Source: an uncultured Lutimaribacter sp. (lineage in GTDB: Bacteria; Pseudomonadota; Alphaproteobacteria; Rhodobacterales; Rhodobacteraceae). From it: DNA of 63,608 nt. Below the pieces are notes generated by a model. It saw only the letters and a list, made by a program, of their open reading frames with translations, made no database searches and was not told the DNA's origin. The stretch spans positions 1-63,608 of the forward strand of contig CAJXSO010000014.1 of the NCBI GenBank assembly GCA_913061505.1, written 5' to 3'. Of this stretch, positions 1-9,008 are shown in pieces (the stretch's first letter is position 1; each line of letters opens with the position of its first letter). The position numbers were made by a program, and so were the translations under genes.

Positions 1-1181
1 CTGTGCCTTGGGCTGTGGCCTTGGCCTGCGCAGAACTGGCGCGCAGCTATGTTTTGACAGGCTTTCCCTGGGCCTTGCTTGGCCATGTTCTGATCGAGGC
101 ACCGCTGTTGCCGGTGGCCGCGGTTGTGGGGGCGCAGGGGCTGACACTGCTGGTTTTGGCGCTGGCGGTGGGGGTTTACGCGCTGCTGCGGCGCCGGGCC
201 TTGGTGGCGCTGTTGATTTTTGGCAGCGCCCTGGGGCTGGGGGCCTATGCCCAGCTTGTGCAATCAGCCGCCATTGCGGCCCGCCCGGCCGATAACGCGC
301 GCCCCGTGCTGCGCCTCATCCAGCCAAATGCCGCCCAGCATCTGAAATGGGATCCGGCCATGACGGGGCTGTTTTTCCGCCGCCAATTGCGCCTGACCGC
401 CGCCGCAGATCCTGCCGCCCCAGATCCCGCCGCCCGCCCCGATTTGGTGATCTGGCCTGAAACCGCCATTCCCGTGTCGCTCAATTATGCCCAGCCTGTC
501 ATCGCACAGGTGGCCGAGGCGGCCCAAGGCGCGCCGGTGGTGATGGGCATGCTGCGCGAAGAGGGCACGCGCCTTTATAATTCGGCGGTGCTGATCGATG
601 GGCAAGGCGCGGTTGGCGCCATATACGACAAGCATCACTTGGTGCCCTTTGGCGAATATATGCCTTTTGGTGGGGTCATGGCGCGGCTTGGCATTACGGG
701 CTTTGTCACCGATGGCGGGCAGGGCTTTTCTGCGGGGCCCGGTGCGCGGCTGATGCCCATTGCGGGTGTGGGCCAGGCGCTGCCCCTGATCTGCTACGAG
801 GCGGTTTTTGCCCAAGATGTGGCCGCTGCCCCCGCGCGCGCGGAATTTTTGCTGCAAATCACCAATGATGCGTGGTTTGGCAAGGTTTCGGGCCCCTATC
901 AGCACCTGGCGCAGGCGCGTTTGCGCGCGGTCGAGCAAGGCTTGCCCATGGTGCGCGCGGCCAATACGGGCATTTCCGCCATTATCGATATCGATGGCAC
1001 CGTCACCGCCAGTTTGGGGCTGGGGCAGGCGGGGTTTGTGCAAGGGGCCTTGCCAGCCGCGGTCCCGCCCACGATTTACGCGCAGTTGGGCGATTGGCCG
1101 ATTGCGCTGCTTTATCTGGTGGCTTTGGCCCTGTGTCAGAGTGTGACTAACAAGACACGCGCGCGCAGGCATGGGCTTTAG
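1..1181 (+). CDS. lnt: Apolipoprotein N-acyltransferase, 5' end cut by the window
   Basis: Transfers an acyl chain from phospholipid to the N-terminal cysteine of lipoproteins in the inner membrane. The visible 392 codons hold the last membrane segments of the N-terminal part and the whole nitrilase-like domain. The expected Glu-Lys-Cys triad can be read: WPETAIP supplies Glu, DKHHLVPFGEYMP supplies Lys and LICYEAVF supplies Cys. A final hydrophobic helix (IALLYLVALALC) lies near the C terminus. The family is usually about 500 residues, so roughly 100 are missing upstream; the true start is not in the window. lnt before metK is a common arrangement in Rhodobacterales. Confidence 0.95.
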   Translation, partial: VPWAVALACAELARSYVLTGFPWALLGHVLIEAPLLPVAAVVGAQGLTLLVLALAVGVYALLRRRALVALLIFGSALGLGAYAQLVQSAAIAARPADNARPVLRLIQPNAAQHLKWDPAMTGLFFRRQLRLTAAADPAAPDPAARPDLVIWPETAIPVSLNYAQPVIAQVAEAAQGAPVVMGMLREEGTRLYNSAVLIDGQGAVGAIYDKHHLVPFGEYMPFGGVMARLGITGFVTDGGQGFSAGPGARLMPIAGVGQALPLICYEAVFAQDVAAAPARAEFLLQITNDAWFGKVSGPYQHLAQARLRAVEQGLPMVRAANTGISAIIDIDGTVTASLGLGQAGFVQGALPAAVPPTIYAQLGDWPIALLYLVALALCQSVTNKTRARRHGL

Positions 1182-1224
1182 CAATTGACCGGGCGCCGCC
1201 AAGGGCGTAACCGGGGCTACATCT

Positions 1225-1270
1225 CTGCCACAACGGCTTCCTGGCGTGGCAGATTGGACCTAATGGAGCA
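1225..1270 (+). promoter_or_regulatory. SAM/SAH riboswitch controlling metK
   Basis: A short aptamer directly before metK. The outer stem is CTGCCA (1225-1230) paired with TGGCAG (1247-1252), enclosing the conserved loop ACAACGGCTTCCTGGCG. After a short linker comes ATGGAGCA (1263-1270), whose GGAGCA would form the pseudoknot of this class and also contains the Shine-Dalgarno GGAG six bases before the metK ATG. Ligand binding should therefore hide the ribosome binding site. The pattern matches the small SAM/SAH class known upstream of metK in Rhodobacterales; the match is by motif recognition, not by a covariance model search. Confidence 0.9.
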
Positions 1271-1276
1271 CTTTTC

Positions 1277-2458
1277 ATGCCTAGACAGAATTACACCTTC
1301 ACCTCTGAATCCGTATCAGAGGGGCACCCCGATAAGGTTTGCGACCGTATTTCCGATGCGGTTTTGGATGCCTTCTTGGCCGAAGAACCCGAGGCCCGTG
1401 TGGCCTGCGAAACCTTTGCCACCACCAACCGCGTGGTGATCGGCGGTGAGGTGGGCCTAAGCGACCAAGCCAAGCTGACCGAATATATGGGCCGGATCGA
1501 CCAAATCGCGCGCGATTGCATCAAAGATATCGGCTACGAGCAGGACAAGTTTCACCACGAAACCGTCGAGGTGACGAACCTCTTGCACGAGCAATCGGCC
1601 CATATCGCCCAAGGCGTGAATGCTTCGGAAAACAAAGACGAGGGCGCCGGCGACCAAGGCATCATGTTTGGTTATGCCACCAACGAAACCGAGGCGCTGA
1701 TGCCCGCGCCCATTCAATACGCCCATGCCATTTTGCGCCGCCTGGCCGAAGTGCGCAAATCGGGCGCCGAGCCCACGCTGGGCCCTGATGCCAAATCGCA
1801 GCTTTCGGTGCGCTATGTCGATGGCCGCCCCGTGGGCGTGACATCGGTGGTCTTGTCGACCCAGCATCTGGACGAGGCGATGACCAGCGACGATGTGCGC
1901 GCCGTGGTCGAGCCTTATATCCGCGAAGTTCTGCCCGAGGGGTGGCTGGGCGCTGATACCGCCTGGCACGTCAACCCCACGGGCAAGTTTGTCATCGGCG
2001 GCCCCGATGGCGATGCGGGCCTGACAGGGCGCAAGATTATCGTCGATACCTATGGCGGTGCTGCGCCGCATGGGGGCGGGGCGTTTTCGGGCAAAGACCC
2101 AACCAAGGTCGATCGTTCTGCCGCCTATGCCGCGCGCTATCTGGCCAAAAACATCGTGGCAGCGGGGCTGGCTGACCGGGCCACCATTCAGCTGTCTTAT
2201 GCCATTGGCGTGGCGCGGCCCCTGTCGATCTATGTCGATACCCACGGCACCGGCCAGGCTGATGAGGCCGCGATCGAGGCGGCCATCGCCCAAGCGATGG
2301 ATCTGACCCCGCGCGGCATTCGCACCCATCTGGGCCTGAACCGCCCGATTTATCAGCGCACCGCAGCCTATGGCCATTTCGGCCGCGCCCCCGAGGCAGA
2401 TGGCGGGTTCAGCTGGGAACGCACCGATCTGGCAGAGGCGTTGAAGCGCGCGCTGTGA
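1277..2458 (+). CDS. metK: S-adenosylmethionine synthetase
   Basis: Makes S-adenosylmethionine from methionine and ATP in the cytosol. The 393-residue length is normal. Family signatures are present: GHPDK at residues 16-20 (ATP binding), GAGDQG near residue 125, and the glycine-rich [16 protein letters not shown] with the lysines and aspartate that hold triphosphate and metal. The ATG at 1277 follows GGAG at 1265-1268, which is part of a SAM/SAH riboswitch, so the product probably limits its own translation. A terminator follows at 2479-2515, making metK a single-gene unit. Confidence 0.98.
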   Translation: MPRQNYTFTSESVSEGHPDKVCDRISDAVLDAFLAEEPEARVACETFATTNRVVIGGEVGLSDQAKLTEYMGRIDQIARDCIKDIGYEQDKFHHETVEVTNLLHEQSAHIAQGVNASENKDEGAGDQGIMFGYATNETEALMPAPIQYAHAILRRLAEVRKSGAEPTLGPDAKSQLSVRYVDGRPVGVTSVVLSTQHLDEAMTSDDVRAVVEPYIREVLPEGWLGADTAWHVNPTGKFVIGGPDGDAGLTGRKIIVDTYGGAAPHGGGAFSGKDPTKVDRSAAYAARYLAKNIVAAGLADRATIQLSYAIGVARPLSIYVDTHGTGQADEAAIEAAIAQAMDLTPRGIRTHLGLNRPIYQRTAAYGHFGRAPEADGGFSWERTDLAEALKRAL

Positions 2459-2478
2459 TCGGCTAAAGCAGCAGCGAT

Positions 2479-2515
2479 CGGGGCGGTCCAGCACGGGCCG
2501 CCCCGACGTGTTTTT
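2479..2515 (+). terminator. Rho-independent terminator after metK
   Basis: CGGGGCGG (2479-2486) pairs with CCGCCCCG (2498-2505), giving a strong GC stem, followed by ACGTG and five T (2511-2515). It sits 20 bases after the metK stop codon. Confidence 0.75.
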
Positions 2516-2539
2516 ACCCACCACATTGGAGATGGGACC

Positions 2540-2707
2540 ATGGACTATAGCAAGATGGGTGGGGCACGCGGCCCCAAGGGCGCACCCCGCCATGACGAAC
2601 ATAACCGCAAGGGCACAGCCAAAAATCCCTATGGCGCCAAGCCCAGCAAGGCCGAATTGCTGGCCCGCATGAAGGCCGCTGCAAAGGCCACACAGAAAGA
2701 CGCCTAG
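2540..2707 (+). CDS. Small conserved-looking basic protein, 55 aa
   Basis: An open frame of 55 codons between the metK terminator and trmB. It starts MDYSKMGGARGPKG and ends KATQKDA, and is rich in Lys, Gly and Ala with no hydrophobic segment. A plausible ribosome site (TTGGAG, 2527-2532) precedes the ATG. The C-terminal part (SKAELLARMKAAAKA) is compatible with a short helix. I do not recognise a family. The codon choice looks like that of neighbouring genes, so it is probably real; function unknown. Confidence 0.6.
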   Translation: MDYSKMGGARGPKGAPRHDEHNRKGTAKNPYGAKPSKAELLARMKAAAKATQKDA

Positions 2708-2751
2708 CGCCTGTGTTGCGCGGCGCCCCCCGTTCTTGTTAAGGGCAGCCC

Positions 2752-3468
2752 ATGACCGGATCAAACAAACACCCCGATGCGCCATGGCGCAATTTCTATG
2801 GCCGCATTCATGGCAAAACCCTGAATCAGGCCCAAAAGGACTACCTGCAAGAAGATCTCGACGCGCTATCGCCGGGGGCGGTGGGCTGGGATGTCAACCC
2901 AGATCGCCAGCCCCTGGATATGGCCACGCGGTTTCAGGCCAAGCCGGTTTGGCTGGAAATCGGCTTTGGGGGCGGCGAGCATATGGTGCATATGGCCGGC
3001 GCCAACCCCGATGTCGAAATGATCGGCTGCGAGCCTTTCATGAATGGCGTGGCCATGCTTTTGGGGAAAATCCGCCGTTTGGGCACGCAGAACGTATCGG
3101 TTTACCCGGGCGATGTGCGTGATTTGTTTGATGTTCTGCCCGATGCCTCGGTGGCGCGGGCGTTTTTGCTTTATCCTGACCCCTGGCCGAAAAAGCGCCA
3201 CCACCGCCGCCGCTTTGTAACGCCCGAGCATCTGCAGCCGCTTGCGCGGGTCTTGCAGCCGGGGGCCATTTTTCGTGTGGCCACAGATATTCCCGATTAC
3301 GTGCGCCAAACCCTGATCGAGGTGCCGCGCCACGGGTTTGAATGGCTGGCCGAAACCGCCGACGATTGGCGCCAGCCCTGGGGCGATTGGATCAGCACCC
3401 GCTACGAACAAAAAGCCCTGCGCGAGGGGCGCACCCCCCATTACCTGACCTTCCGCCGCCTGGGCTAG
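2752..3468 (+). CDS. trmB: tRNA (guanine-N7-)-methyltransferase
   Basis: Methylates G46 of tRNA variable loops using SAM. The 238-residue product has the SAM-binding motif I WLEIGFGGGEHMVHMA and the family signature DPWPKKRHHRRRFV, which contains residues used for catalysis and tRNA binding. The preceding stretch ending at D106-V109 (YPGDVRDLF) fits motif III/IV of the fold. Its substrate SAM is made by the nearby metK product, though a terminator separates the two. Confidence 0.95.
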   Translation: MTGSNKHPDAPWRNFYGRIHGKTLNQAQKDYLQEDLDALSPGAVGWDVNPDRQPLDMATRFQAKPVWLEIGFGGGEHMVHMAGANPDVEMIGCEPFMNGVAMLLGKIRRLGTQNVSVYPGDVRDLFDVLPDASVARAFLLYPDPWPKKRHHRRRFVTPEHLQPLARVLQPGAIFRVATDIPDYVRQTLIEVPRHGFEWLAETADDWRQPWGDWISTRYEQKALREGRTPHYLTFRRLG

Positions 3469-3486
3469 GCGGCCTGTGCGCCTGCC

Positions 3487-4038
3487 TTAGCGAAAGGCAG
3501 GCCCATGCGCCCAGATGGTCAGCGAATGCCGCTCGCCCTGCGTCACAGGGGTGACGCGGTGCAACAGATAGCTGGGAAACAGCGTGGCGCAGCCCTTTGG
3601 CCGCGCGGCATCGATCACCGCAGCCGATGGCCAAACCTGCAAATCGCCCCCGGCATAGCTGTCTGGATCTGACAGCTGCACCACCATCGTCAGCTTGCGT
3701 TTGGCGGCCAACTGCCCGTCGCCAATGTCAGAATGCCAGTGAAAATGCCCCTCGCGCTCGGCGCCATAGCGGGCCACTTGGGCGCTTTCGGCAAATTCCT
3801 GCAAGCTGAAATCAAACACATCGCGATTGGCATGGCGCACCACGTCGATGATTTGCGCCATCACCCAATCGGTGCCGGGCACCTCATCTAGCCATACCAA
3901 TTCGGCACGGCGGATATTGTGGTTTGTGGTATCGCCCACCAGCCCGGCATCATTGGCCGTGGCCTGGCGCGCAATCGCCACGATTTCATCGCATTGGGCA
4001 GCAGAAAACGCCCCCGGGATGGAATGCACCTTGATCAT
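3487..4038 (-). CDS. 2-oxoglutarate/Fe(II)-dependent oxygenase, prolyl 4-hydroxylase-like
   Basis: A 183-residue double-stranded beta-helix oxygenase. The iron facial triad is readable: HFHWHSDIGDG gives the His-X-Asp pair, LLHRVTPV gives the distal His, and RHSLTIW gives the Arg expected to hold the 2-oxoglutarate carboxylate. The spacing resembles the PKHD/prolyl 4-hydroxylase group. I start at the ATG at 4038 (MIKVHSIPG); the open frame continues upstream but that part is not family-like and runs towards the divergent gene. The substrate is unknown; it may hydroxylate a protein or a small molecule. Confidence 0.8.
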   Translation of the reverse strand: MIKVHSIPGAFSAAQCDEIVAIARQATANDAGLVGDTTNHNIRRAELVWLDEVPGTDWVMAQIIDVVRHANRDVFDFSLQEFAESAQVARYGAEREGHFHWHSDIGDGQLAAKRKLTMVVQLSDPDSYAGGDLQVWPSAAVIDAARPKGCATLFPSYLLHRVTPVTQGERHSLTIWAHGPAFR

Positions 4039-4122
4039 TGCTATCGCTTTCAGAAAGTAGATGGAGCGGGGCTGGTCAAACTGCGCCCCGTCCAATCTTA
4101 TCGGGGCATTAGCATATCGCAG

Positions 4123-4518
4123 ATGACTGGCCAAGATCCGACGTTAGAGTATTTCGAGGCGCAGGCCTTGCAGGCCTTGGCTGGCTTTCCCGCCCCCTTT
4201 GGCGCGCTGGCCCGGCAGGTGCAGCTGCGCGTGGCCGATTGGCCCGGCCCCGATATGCTGGCAGATTTGGGTATCGATGACCCGCTTGAGCTGACAGGCC
4301 TTTACGAAGGCATCCCGTTGACGCAAAAATCTGTGCAAGACATGCCCTTTGGCCCAGATATCGTTTGGCTGTTTCGCCGCCCCATTCTGGCAGAATGGCA
4401 CGACCGGGGCGATGTGGATTTGCCCGATTTGATTGCCCATGTTGTGGTGCATGAATTTGCCCATCACTTTGGGTGGGATGATGATGATATCGCCCAGATT
4501 GACCGCTGGTGGGAATAA
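4123..4518 (+). CDS. Small zincin-like metallopeptidase family protein
   Basis: 131 residues with the zinc-binding HExxH motif in HEFAHHFGWDDDDI near the C terminus; the downstream aspartates could supply the third metal ligand. Length and motif position fit the small acidic zincin-like family (Zincin_1, formerly DUF1025) widespread in proteobacteria. No signal peptide is visible, so it is probably cytosolic. Start chosen at the ATG at 4123, between divergent neighbours. Substrate and physiological role are not known for the family. Confidence 0.8.
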   Translation: MTGQDPTLEYFEAQALQALAGFPAPFGALARQVQLRVADWPGPDMLADLGIDDPLELTGLYEGIPLTQKSVQDMPFGPDIVWLFRRPILAEWHDRGDVDLPDLIAHVVVHEFAHHFGWDDDDIAQIDRWWE

Positions 4519-4566
4519 CCCCGCCCCTGATGACCCCTAAAAGATACCCCCTAGAAAGGTGCCGCT

Positions 4567-5166
4567 ATGCCCGCTTTGAAGCCCACCCAATTTTATGCGC
4601 GTGTCACGTGGCTGGGGGTGGTTGAAAACCGCGATGCCAGCTTGCAGGCCACAGCCGTACCCGACATGGCGTTGCGCTTTGGCGGGGTCGCGGGCGAGGC
4701 CCATGGCGGGCTGACGCGCCCATCGTGCAGCCGGGTTTTGGCGCAACACCCGCGCAATACACCCATCGCCAATGTGCGCCAGCTGTCGGTTTTATCTGCC
4801 GAGGATCTGCAAGACATCGCAGATCGCATGGGCCTGCCTGCGCTGCAGCCCGAATGGCTGGGGGCCAGTATGGTGGTGGCGGGCCTGCCTGATTTTACCC
4901 GTCTGCCCCCCTCGTCGCGGCTGCAGGCGCCTTCGGGGGCCACCTTGGTGGTGGATATGGAAAACCGCCCCTGCAGCCTGCCTGCCCGCCCGATCGAGGC
5001 ACAGCACCCGGGCTTTGGCGCCGCGTTCAAGGCCGCCGCACGGGGGCGGCGCGGGGTTACGATGTGGGTCGAGCGCGAGGGCACAGTGGCGCTGGGCGAC
5101 ACGCTGCGCCTGCATATTCCTGACCAGCCGGTTTGGGCGCATCTGTCTGCGGCCCGCCGGGGCTGA
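4567..5166 (+). CDS. MOSC domain-containing protein
   Basis: 199 residues. The segment KPTQFYARVTWLGVV at the start, the HGGLTRPSCSRV segment around residues 46-57 (a cysteine placed where MOSC proteins have one), and ENRPCSLPARPIE in the middle fit the MOSC fold, a sulfur-carrier domain related to the C terminus of Moco sulfurase. No PLP domain is attached. Such proteins are thought to handle sulfur or molybdenum-cofactor-bound substrates; no molybdoenzyme gene lies nearby to name a partner. Confidence 0.75.
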   Translation: MPALKPTQFYARVTWLGVVENRDASLQATAVPDMALRFGGVAGEAHGGLTRPSCSRVLAQHPRNTPIANVRQLSVLSAEDLQDIADRMGLPALQPEWLGASMVVAGLPDFTRLPPSSRLQAPSGATLVVDMENRPCSLPARPIEAQHPGFGAAFKAAARGRRGVTMWVEREGTVALGDTLRLHIPDQPVWAHLSAARRG

Positions 5167-5218
5167 GGGCGCGAATCCCCCGCGGTGGCTGTCGGGCCCA
5201 AACGTTCCCCAGCGGCCC

Positions 5219-5307
5219 GCGCTGTTTCCAAAAAGAAACAGCGCCGAAACCCATCGCCGCAACAGACGCGGGAAATGTCGGAAACGCGACCTTACGGTGT
5301 CGTTTCC
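5219..5307 (+). other. Two hairpins in the fhs leader
   Basis: The 195-base gap before fhs has two inverted repeats. First, GCGCTGTTTC (5219-5228) and GAAACAGCGC (5235-5244) form a perfect 10-bp stem with a 6-base loop. Second, GGAAACG (5280-5286) and CGTTTCC (5301-5307) form a 7-bp stem whose interior can add ACC/GGT. Neither is followed by a T tract. It does not read as a THF riboswitch to me. It could be a structured 5' leader or the 3' end of the MOSC gene transcript. Confidence 0.45.
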
Positions 5308-5361
5308 CTCTCTATATCGAAGGGGCAATTCCGGCGCGATGCCGAAGCAGGGAACACAGTC

Positions 5362-7038
5362 ATGAGCTACAAGACCGATATTGAAATTGCCCGCGAGGCC
5401 AACAAAAAACCGATCCAAGAGATCGGTGCAAAGCTTGGCATTCCTTACGAATCCCTGCTGCCTTATGGCCACGACAAGGCCAAGGTAAGCCAGGATTTCA
5501 TCAACTCGGTCATGGACCGCGAAGATGGCAAGCTGATCTTGGTGACAGCGATCAACCCAACGCCTGCGGGCGAGGGCAAAACCACCACCACCGTTGGCCT
5601 GGGTGATGGCCTGAACCGTATTGGCAAAAACGCGGCAATTTGCATTCGCGAAGCCTCGCTTGGGCCGAACTTTGGCATGAAGGGTGGCGCGGCCGGTGGC
5701 GGCTATGCCCAGATCGTGCCGATGGAAGAAATGAACCTGCATTTCACGGGTGATTTCCACGCCATCACCAGCGCGCATAACCTGCTGTCGGCGATGATCG
5801 ATAACCACATCTACTGGGGCAACGAGCTGCAGATCGACGAACGCCGCGTGGTGTGGCGCCGGGTGGTGGATATGAACGACCGCGCGCTGCGCGATATCGT
5901 CACCTCGCTGGGCGGGGTCTCGAACGGCTTCCCGCGCCAAACCGGCTTTGACATCACCGTGGCATCGGAAGTGATGGCAATCTTGTGCCTGGCCAATGAT
6001 CTGGAAGACCTGCAACGCCGCTTGGGTGATATGATCGTGGCCTATCGCCGCGATAAAACCCCGATTTATTGCCGCGATATCAAGGCCGATGGCGCCATGA
6101 CCGTTTTGTTGAAAGACGCCATGCAGCCCAACCTGGTGCAGACGCTGGAAAACAACCCAGCCTTTGTGCACGGCGGCCCGTTTGCCAATATCGCGCATGG
6201 CTGTAACTCGGTTATTGCCACGAAAACCGCGCTGAAACTGGCCGATTACGTGGTGACCGAGGCAGGTTTCGGGGCCGATCTGGGTGCCGAGAAATTCATG
6301 AACATCAAGTGCCGCAAGGCCGGCCTGGCCCCCGCTGCGGTGGTGCTGGTGGCCACTGTGCGCGCGATGAAGATGAATGGCGGCGTGGCCAAGGCCGACC
6401 TGGGTGCCGAAAATGTGGACGCCGTGAAAGCGGGCTGCCCGAACCTGGGCCGCCATATCGAGAACCTCAAGCAGTTTGGCGTGCCGGTTGTGGTGGCGAT
6501 CAACCATTTCGTCACCGACACCGATGCCGAGGTGGCCGCGGTTAAGGCCTATGTGGCCTCGATGGGCTCTGAGGCGGTATTGTGCCAGCACTGGGCCAAA
6601 GGCTCGGAAGGGACAGAAGAGCTGGCGCGCCGCGTGGCAGAGATTGCCGATAAGGGCGTGGCCAACTTTGCCCCGCTTTACAACGACGAGATGAGCCTGT
6701 TTGAAAAAATCGACACGATCGCAAAGCGTATCTACCGCGCCGACGAGGTGCTGGCCGACAAGAAAATTCGCGACCAGCTGCGCGAATGGGAGCAGGCAGG
6801 CTATGGCAACTTGCCGATCTGCATGGCCAAAACGCAATATTCCTTCACCACCGACCCAAATCGCCGTGGCGCGCCCACAGGCCATTCGGTGCCAGTGCGC
6901 GAAGTGCGTTTGTCGGCCGGGGCGGGCTTTGTTGTGGTGATTTGCGGTGAGATCATGACCATGCCCGGCCTGCCGCGGGTGCCGGCCTCGGAAACCATCC
7001 GTTTGAACGATGCGGGCCTGATCGAAGGCTTGTTCTAA
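5362..7038 (+). CDS. fhs: Formate--tetrahydrofolate ligase
   Basis: ATP-dependent formation of 10-formyl-THF from formate and THF. The 558-residue product carries the P-loop [14 protein letters not shown] at residues 67-80 and the family stretches [21 protein letters not shown] (split here as [13 protein letters not shown] plus AAGGGYAQ) and [11 protein letters not shown] near the C terminus. The ATG at 5362 ([10 protein letters not shown]) is chosen because upstream in-frame sequence falls in a structured non-coding leader. It is followed by two folD genes in the same direction, so formate, 10-formyl-, methenyl- and methylene-THF could be interconverted by this cluster. Confidence 0.97.
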   Translation: MSYKTDIEIAREANKKPIQEIGAKLGIPYESLLPYGHDKAKVSQDFINSVMDREDGKLILVTAINPTPAGEGKTTTTVGLGDGLNRIGKNAAICIREASLGPNFGMKGGAAGGGYAQIVPMEEMNLHFTGDFHAITSAHNLLSAMIDNHIYWGNELQIDERRVVWRRVVDMNDRALRDIVTSLGGVSNGFPRQTGFDITVASEVMAILCLANDLEDLQRRLGDMIVAYRRDKTPIYCRDIKADGAMTVLLKDAMQPNLVQTLENNPAFVHGGPFANIAHGCNSVIATKTALKLADYVVTEAGFGADLGAEKFMNIKCRKAGLAPAAVVLVATVRAMKMNGGVAKADLGAENVDAVKAGCPNLGRHIENLKQFGVPVVVAINHFVTDTDAEVAAVKAYVASMGSEAVLCQHWAKGSEGTEELARRVAEIADKGVANFAPLYNDEMSLFEKIDTIAKRIYRADEVLADKKIRDQLREWEQAGYGNLPICMAKTQYSFTTDPNRRGAPTGHSVPVREVRLSAGAGFVVVICGEIMTMPGLPRVPASETIRLNDAGLIEGLF

Positions 7039-7049
7039 ACCAAAAAGGC

Positions 7050-7100
7050 GGCGGGGCGCGCAGGTGCTGCGCCCCGCCGTAGCCGGCCCGTTCCGGGCCG
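7050..7100 (+). other. Tandem GC hairpins between fhs and folD1
   Basis: GGCGGGGCGC (7050-7059) pairs with GCGCCCCGCC (7069-7078), and CGGCCCG (7084-7090) pairs with CGGGCCG (7094-7100). The first stem is preceded by AAAAA but no T run follows either, so full termination is doubtful. They may set the ratio of fhs to folD transcript or protect the fhs 3' end. Confidence 0.5.
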
Positions 7101-7113
7101 CCCTGCCGCTGGC

Positions 7114-7137
7114 AGGAGTATTTCTGGCAAGATGAAA
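7114..7137 (+). other. GGAGTATTT...AGATGAAA intergenic motif
   Basis: Between the fhs hairpins and folD1 lies GGAGTATTT, eight bases, then AGATGAAA. I recall very similar motifs recurring between genes in Rhodobacteraceae genomes, often after hairpins, but I cannot verify that here and I see only this copy in the window. It offers a poor ribosome site for the ATG at 7132. Confidence 0.35.
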
Positions 7138-7188
7138 TGGGCCGCCACAGCCATAAGGGCCGGCGCCCGATTGAAAATGGGATCGACT

Positions 7189-8094
7189 ATGTCCGGGGCC
7201 AGAGACGCTGCGCAGCGCGCAGCAGTGATTGATGGGCGCGCGATTGCCGCGCGCATGCGTGCGCAAACCGCACAGGACGCGGGCGAGCTGCAAGCGCAAG
7301 GGTGGGCGCCGCGGCTGGTTTCGATCAGCGTGGGCGACACGGCGGCAGCCGAGCTTTATGTGCGCAACCAGCAAAAGCACGCGCAAAGCGCCGGTGTGGC
7401 CTTTGAGGCGCGCAGCTATGAAGGTGATATCTCGCTTGAGCAATTGCTGGGTATCATTCAGGGTTTGAACGGCGATCCACGGGTGAATGGCATTATCATC
7501 CAGCGCCCGCTGCCGGCCCATATTCCGGTAAAAGTGCTGCAAAAATCGGTGCATCCGCTGAAAGATGTCGAGGGGATGCACCCGGCCAGCATTGGCAATA
7601 TTGTCTATAATGACCTGGCGCTGGGCCCCTGCACCGCCGTGGCGGCGGTAGAGATTTTGAAAACCCTGCCCCTGCCCCTAGAGGGGCTGGATGTGACCGT
7701 GATCGGGCATTCAGAAATTGTTGGCAAGCCGATTGCGTTTTTGCTGATGGGGCTTGGTGCCACGGTGACTGTGTGCCACCACATGACGCGATCGGTGGCG
7801 ATGCATAGCCGGGCGGCGGATGCGGTGTTTGTGGCTGTGGGCAAGCCCGGTTTGGTGCGGGGCGATATGTTGAAACCGGGGGCTGCACTGATTGATATTG
7901 GCATCAACCAGGTTGATGGGCGCACGGTTGGCGATGCCGATTTTGACAGCTGCGCCGAGGTGGCCGGCTGGATCACCCCGGTGCCGGGCGGCGTTGGCCC
8001 TGTCACAGTGGCGATTTTGATGCATAACGCGGTGCTGGCCACCCGTATGCAGATGCAACATTACCGGGAAAACTATTCCCGCCCAGGTGTCTAA
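7189..8094 (+). CDS. Divergent FolD-family protein (folD1) with altered catalytic residues
   Basis: 301 residues with the full FolD layout: N-terminal substrate domain, Rossmann segment with [14 protein letters not shown], and C-terminal [11 protein letters not shown]. Aligned with the second FolD immediately downstream, the catalytic Lys of the YVRSK motif is Gln here (YVRNQ, Q61), the Asp of KDVDG is Glu (KDVEG, E128), and PCTP is PCTA. Gln105 of the QxPLP motif is kept. Loss of this Lys is known to abolish cyclohydrolase activity in bifunctional enzymes. I infer a dehydrogenase-only or specialised enzyme. Start chosen at MSGARD (7189); an upstream ATG at 7132 is possible. Confidence 0.85.
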   Translation: MSGARDAAQRAAVIDGRAIAARMRAQTAQDAGELQAQGWAPRLVSISVGDTAAAELYVRNQQKHAQSAGVAFEARSYEGDISLEQLLGIIQGLNGDPRVNGIIIQRPLPAHIPVKVLQKSVHPLKDVEGMHPASIGNIVYNDLALGPCTAVAAVEILKTLPLPLEGLDVTVIGHSEIVGKPIAFLLMGLGATVTVCHHMTRSVAMHSRAADAVFVAVGKPGLVRGDMLKPGAALIDIGINQVDGRTVGDADFDSCAEVAGWITPVPGGVGPVTVAILMHNAVLATRMQMQHYRENYSRPGV

Positions 8095-8107
8095 GGAGAG
8101 AAGAACG

Positions 8108-8998
8108 ATGACTGCCCAGATCATTGATGGCAAGGCCTTTGCCGCCAAGGTGCGCGCCGAGGTGGCCCAACATGTGGCCCAGATGAAAGCGGCCCATGGC
8201 ATTACCCCGGGGCTGGCTGTTGTTTTGGTGGGGGAAGATCCGGCAAGCCAGGTCTATGTGCGCTCGAAGGGCAAGCAGACGGTCGAGGTGGGCATGAACT
8301 CGTTCGAGCACAAGCTGGACGCGGCCACATCCGAGGCCGATTTGCTGGCCCTGATTGCGCAGCTGAATGCCGATCCCGCGGTGCATGGGATTTTGGTGCA
8401 GCTGCCCTTGCCCGGCCATCTGAACGAGGATCTGGTGATCAATGCGATTGCCCCTGAAAAAGATGTCGATGGGTTTCACATTTCGAATGTGGGCCTGTTG
8501 GCCACGGGGCAAAAGGCCATGGTGCCTTGCACGCCCTTGGGCTGTTTGATGATGCTGCGCGACCATCACGGCAGCCTGTCGGGGCTGAATGCGGTGGTGA
8601 TCGGGCGCAGCAATATCGTGGGCAAGCCCATGGCGCAGCTGTTGTTGCGCGACAGCTGCACCGTGACGGTGGCCCATAGCCGCACCAAGGATATTGCCGA
8701 TGTTGTGCGCGGCGCCGATATCGTGGTGGCGGCTGTTGGGCGGGCGGAAATGGTGCCTGGCGACTGGATCAAGCCCGGTGCCACCGTGATTGATGTGGGC
8801 ATCAACCGGATCGAGCGCGATGGCAAGCCTGTCTTGGTGGGGGATTGCGATTTTGACAGCTGTGCCGCTGTGGCAGGCGCCATCACCCCTGTGCCTGGGG
8901 GCGTGGGGCCGATGACCATTGCCTGCCTTTTGGCCAATACGCTGACCGCTTGCGCGCGCGCCAATGGGCTGGACGAGCCGCAGGGCCTGACGGCCTGA
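8108..8998 (+). CDS. folD: Bifunctional methylenetetrahydrofolate dehydrogenase/cyclohydrolase
   Basis: Interconverts methylene-, methenyl- and 10-formyl-THF with NADP. 296 residues with every expected site: YVRSKGK with catalytic Lys54, VQLPLP with Gln98, KDVDGF with Asp121, PCTPLG, the nucleotide-binding GRSNIVGKP and C-terminal [11 protein letters not shown]. The ATG at 8108 is preceded by AAGGAGAG (8092-8099), which gives it a good ribosome site and starts inside the end of folD1, so the two are co-transcribed. This is the canonical copy; its upstream neighbour is the diverged one. Confidence 0.95.
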   Translation: MTAQIIDGKAFAAKVRAEVAQHVAQMKAAHGITPGLAVVLVGEDPASQVYVRSKGKQTVEVGMNSFEHKLDAATSEADLLALIAQLNADPAVHGILVQLPLPGHLNEDLVINAIAPEKDVDGFHISNVGLLATGQKAMVPCTPLGCLMMLRDHHGSLSGLNAVVIGRSNIVGKPMAQLLLRDSCTVTVAHSRTKDIADVVRGADIVVAAVGRAEMVPGDWIKPGATVIDVGINRIERDGKPVLVGDCDFDSCAAVAGAITPVPGGVGPMTIACLLANTLTACARANGLDEPQGLTA

Positions 8999-9008
8999 GC
9001 CTGGCGCC

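Noticed and set aside
1457-2785. Minus-strand open frame opposite metK
   Set aside because: metK is complete on the plus strand with a riboswitch; the antisense frame has no domain.
5167-5361. THF riboswitch before fhs
   Set aside because: Two hairpins are present but I do not see the conserved core of the THF class, so I list them only as structure.
7050-7100. Terminator separating fhs from folD1
   Set aside because: Stems are strong but no T tract follows; I keep them as hairpins and treat the genes as possibly one unit.
4792-7581. Very long minus-strand open frame (929 codons) across fhs
   Set aside because: It is antisense to fhs and folD, which have full family motifs; its translation has no recognisable domain and is His/Arg-rich, as expected from a GC-rich antisense frame.
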